The notes beneath the pieces are model-generated. The model was given only the letters and a program-made list of their open reading frames with translations. It had not been told where the DNA came from and made no database searches. From Verrucomicrobiota bacterium (GTDB lineage Bacteria > Verrucomicrobiota > Verrucomicrobiia > Opitutales > Opitutaceae): DNA of 64,000 bases. The position numbers and the translations under genes were made by a program. The stretch spans positions 24,649 to 88,648 of the forward strand of contig JAEWIY010000061.1 of NCBI GenBank assembly GCA_023386835.1, read 5' to 3'. This document shows, piece by piece, positions 62,270 to 64,000 of the stretch; position 1 is the stretch's first letter; each line of letters opens with the position of its first letter.

Positions 62270-63622
62270 TTAAAGCACGATCAGGCCGAGCAGAAAGACC
62301 GTGAGAATAGCCGTCAGCCCGGCGATGCCCGAGGCGACCGTCACGAGCCGATACCCCTGCGCCACCGTCAGCTTCGACATCTGAGTGATCACCCAGAAGT
62401 AGCTGTCGTTCACATGCGACACCATCATGGCGCCGCTGGCGACGGCCAGCGTGGCCAGCGCCGGCCCCGCCCCCGTGGCCAGCCCCATGGTGGGCAGCAG
62501 CGGTGCGACGAGCGACGCGGTCGTAATCATCGCCACGGTGGAAGACCCGATCGACGTCTTCAGTCCCGCTGCGACGATGAAGGGCAGGAACAGGCTGAAC
62601 CGGCCCAGTCGCATCGATCCCAACGCCTCGCCCACCAAAGTGGCCAATGGTGTCTCCCGCAACACTGCGCCCAATGCGCCTCCAGCACCCGTGATCAGAA
62701 TGATGGTGCCCGCATCCCTGAGTCCTTCGCTGCACCAGCCACTGAAGGTGCCGAGTCCGTGTCGCCGCGCGACCCACGCGGCCAGGCCGACGCCGATCAA
62801 CAAGGCTGCGTTGGGATCCCCGAGTAATCGCACCGCCCCGACAAAAGGCCCTTCGCCTAAGGGACGGCCGGGAAGATCTGCCACTGATTTCAGCGCGATC
62901 AGGAGCACCGGCACCACGATCGGCACAAACGCCTGCAAGCGCCGCGGCGCCGGCTGGCTCAAGGATCCCTCGTCATCGGCCGCTGTCGCCGGCCCCGTCT
63001 CAATCACCACGCGTCGCCCGATGTAACGAGCATACGCATACGTCGCCACGATCACGGGCACGGAGACGACGATTCCGAGAAGAATCACGGTGCCGATCTC
63101 GGCCCGCATCTCACCTGCCGCGGCGATCGGACCGGGTGTCGGCGGAACGAGGCAGTGCGTGGCATACAAGCCCATGCTGAGCGCCACCGCGAAGGCAGCC
63201 ATCGACTCACGGGTGCGGCGCGCAAGCGAACGCGCCAACGGTGACAGGATCACGTATCCTGAATCGCAGAACACGGGAATCGACACGATCGCGCCGGTGC
63301 ACGACATCGCGAGGACCGATCGGGTGCGGCCGATCCAGCCCACCACCGTGTTGGCCATGACGAGTGCCGCTCCGCTCTTCTCCAGCACAATGCCGATGAT
63401 GCATCCACACGCGATGACGATTCCGATGTAACCGATGGTACGCCCGAAGCCACCCGTTAATGCGGTGATCGTCTGCGCCGGGCTCACCCCCGATGCGAGA
63501 CCCATGCCGTATCCGGCCAACAGGAGCGCGAGAAAGGGGTGCAGCTTGAAGCGCGTGGTCGCCACTACGACGAAAGCAATTGCCAGGACGAGCAGCAGGA
63601 AAAGGACGGGGCCGGAGAGCAT
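62270..63622 (-). CDS. GntP-family sugar-acid permease
   Basis: A 450-residue inner-membrane transporter of the GntP/gluconate:H+ symporter family, with about twelve hydrophobic segments. Family features: FKLHPFLALLLAGYGMGL near the start, GFGRTIGYIGIVIACGCIIGIVLEKSGAALV, VFCDSGYVILSPLARSLA and LVPPTPGPIAAAG. The C-terminal SHVNDSYFWVITQMS is also typical. The adjacent glycerate kinase suggests D-glycerate as a substrate; gluconate is the common alternative. The ATG at 63622 opens the first helix. It is the first gene after the metallophosphoesterase on the same strand, separated by 15 bases, so perhaps all four genes form one operon. Confidence 0.93.
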   Translation of the reverse strand: MLSGPVLFLLLVLAIAFVVVATTRFKLHPFLALLLAGYGMGLASGVSPAQTITALTGGFGRTIGYIGIVIACGCIIGIVLEKSGAALVMANTVVGWIGRTRSVLAMSCTGAIVSIPVFCDSGYVILSPLARSLARRTRESMAAFAVALSMGLYATHCLVPPTPGPIAAAGEMRAEIGTVILLGIVVSVPVIVATYAYARYIGRRVVIETGPATAADDEGSLSQPAPRRLQAFVPIVVPVLLIALKSVADLPGRPLGEGPFVGAVRLLGDPNAALLIGVGLAAWVARRHGLGTFSGWCSEGLRDAGTIILITGAGGALGAVLRETPLATLVGEALGSMRLGRFSLFLPFIVAAGLKTSIGSSTVAMITTASLVAPLLPTMGLATGAGPALATLAVASGAMMVSHVNDSYFWVITQMSKLTVAQGYRLVTVASGIAGLTAILTVFLLGLIVL

Positions 63623-63637
63623 GAAAGAAAGGGAGAG

Positions 63638-64000
63638 TCAGCGCGCCACCGCGATCGGCAGCTGGAATTCGAAGGCGCACGCGGGCTCGGATGACGTTTG
63701 GTCGAGCAACGGCGAATAGTCTCTCACCTGCACGGTCCCCTCCGCGCCAAACTGGAGCAGCCGCAACCAGCCATCGCCGCCGTTTGGTGCGTCCTGATAG
63801 TCCACGAGAATCTGATGCACTTCATTGCCGTGCTCGCCCACGCTGACGAGATGCGCGCTCGTGCAAACATGCCCGCAGAGCACCATCACAAAGTTGGGAT
63901 GGCGACTCACCAGCTTTTGCCAGAGCTCCTCACAGTCGTTAAATCCATCGGGTGCCTGGCTCAACCCGTAACGCTCCAGACCCCGGTCGCGGCCGCGCGG
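63638..64000 (-). CDS. Metallophosphoesterase, C-terminal part (5' end outside window)
   Basis: A calcineurin-like phosphoesterase fragment; the frame stays open to the right edge, so only about 120 C-terminal residues are visible. The family tail is recognisable: a GFNDCEELWQKLVSRHPN helix, VMVLCGHVCTSAHLV with the GH metal-site motif, GNEVHQILVDYQDAPNGGDGWLRLLQF and VRDYSPLLD. In this group the second histidine of GHxH is commonly absent, and here CGHVC has a Cys instead. The substrate (phosphodiester or phosphoprotein) is unknown. It lies 15 bases upstream of the GntP permease. Confidence 0.85.
   Translation of the reverse strand, partial: PRGRDRGLERYGLSQAPDGFNDCEELWQKLVSRHPNFVMVLCGHVCTSAHLVSVGEHGNEVHQILVDYQDAPNGGDGWLRLLQFGAEGTVQVRDYSPLLDQTSSEPACAFEFQLPIAVAR

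Noticed and set aside
61044..62777. 577-residue version of the glycerate kinase extending upstream to 62777
   Set aside because: The first 181 residues are antisense to the GntP permease and lack features; the family start is at 62234.

Overview
The window is chromosomal DNA of high G+C content and very high coding density, with no insertion sequence, phage, CRISPR array or RNA gene that I could recognise. The likely source is a Verrucomicrobiota bacterium, probably Opitutaceae-like. The main evidence is a 51-residue small basic protein typical of the Planctomycetes-Verrucomicrobia-Chlamydiae group (36057-36212). LPS-type lipid acyltransferase and heptosyltransferase genes, an OprP-type porin and a plant-polysaccharide-type GH127 enzyme fit that assignment. 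This is inference from gene content; no database was searched.

Layout. 1-6455: the C-terminal part of an RND efflux permease, a PolX/PHP polymerase, and a menaquinone cluster (hotdog thioesterase, menE, menC). 6577-17570: mostly housekeeping genes: guaB, a divergent purA, folC, accD, comF, truA, ruvX, manC, a MoeZ-type sulfurtransferase and a class IV aminotransferase. 17605-20346: an H-NS-like protein with an added HTH, a formamidase-family protein, an SDR and a small orphan gene. 20420-28751: ugd, a class I aminotransferase, ftsH, tilS, serS and a heptosyltransferase. 28708-33913: an acyltransferase-heptosyltransferase fusion, orphan oppD and oppF, trmL and a lone receiver domain. 33910-37221: thrB, smpB, rpoZ, cutA, the small basic protein and a DUF368/PopT transporter.

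37345-41762 is a three-gene oxidative pentose (Weimberg-type) module that would turn a pentonate into 2-oxoglutarate. 41773-51868 holds ctaG, crcB, an M14-type peptidase, a porin, an FMN reductase and a caa3-type oxidase operon with fused subunits I and III and a triheme cytochrome c. 51883-57665 holds a PerM-type protein, an unknown gene, a CusRS-like two-component system, a sucrose/mannosylfructose-phosphate synthase-like glycosyltransferase and a cysteine-less HMA protein. 57690-64000, all on the minus strand, holds a secreted GH127 glycosidase, a secreted propeller-like protein, glycerate kinase, a GntP permease and the end of a metallophosphoesterase.

The most unusual points are: an AccD with three of its four zinc-ribbon cysteines replaced; an LpxL-like acyltransferase fused to a heptosyltransferase; an animal/plant-type UDP-glucose dehydrogenase; a divergent 513-residue PurA beside guaB; an H-NS-like protein with a C-terminal HTH; an HMA domain without its CxxC; a CusR/CopR-like palindrome before the two-component operon; and a GNRA-capped hairpin that buries the cutA ribosome binding site. 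I did not find a clearly new multi-gene system.
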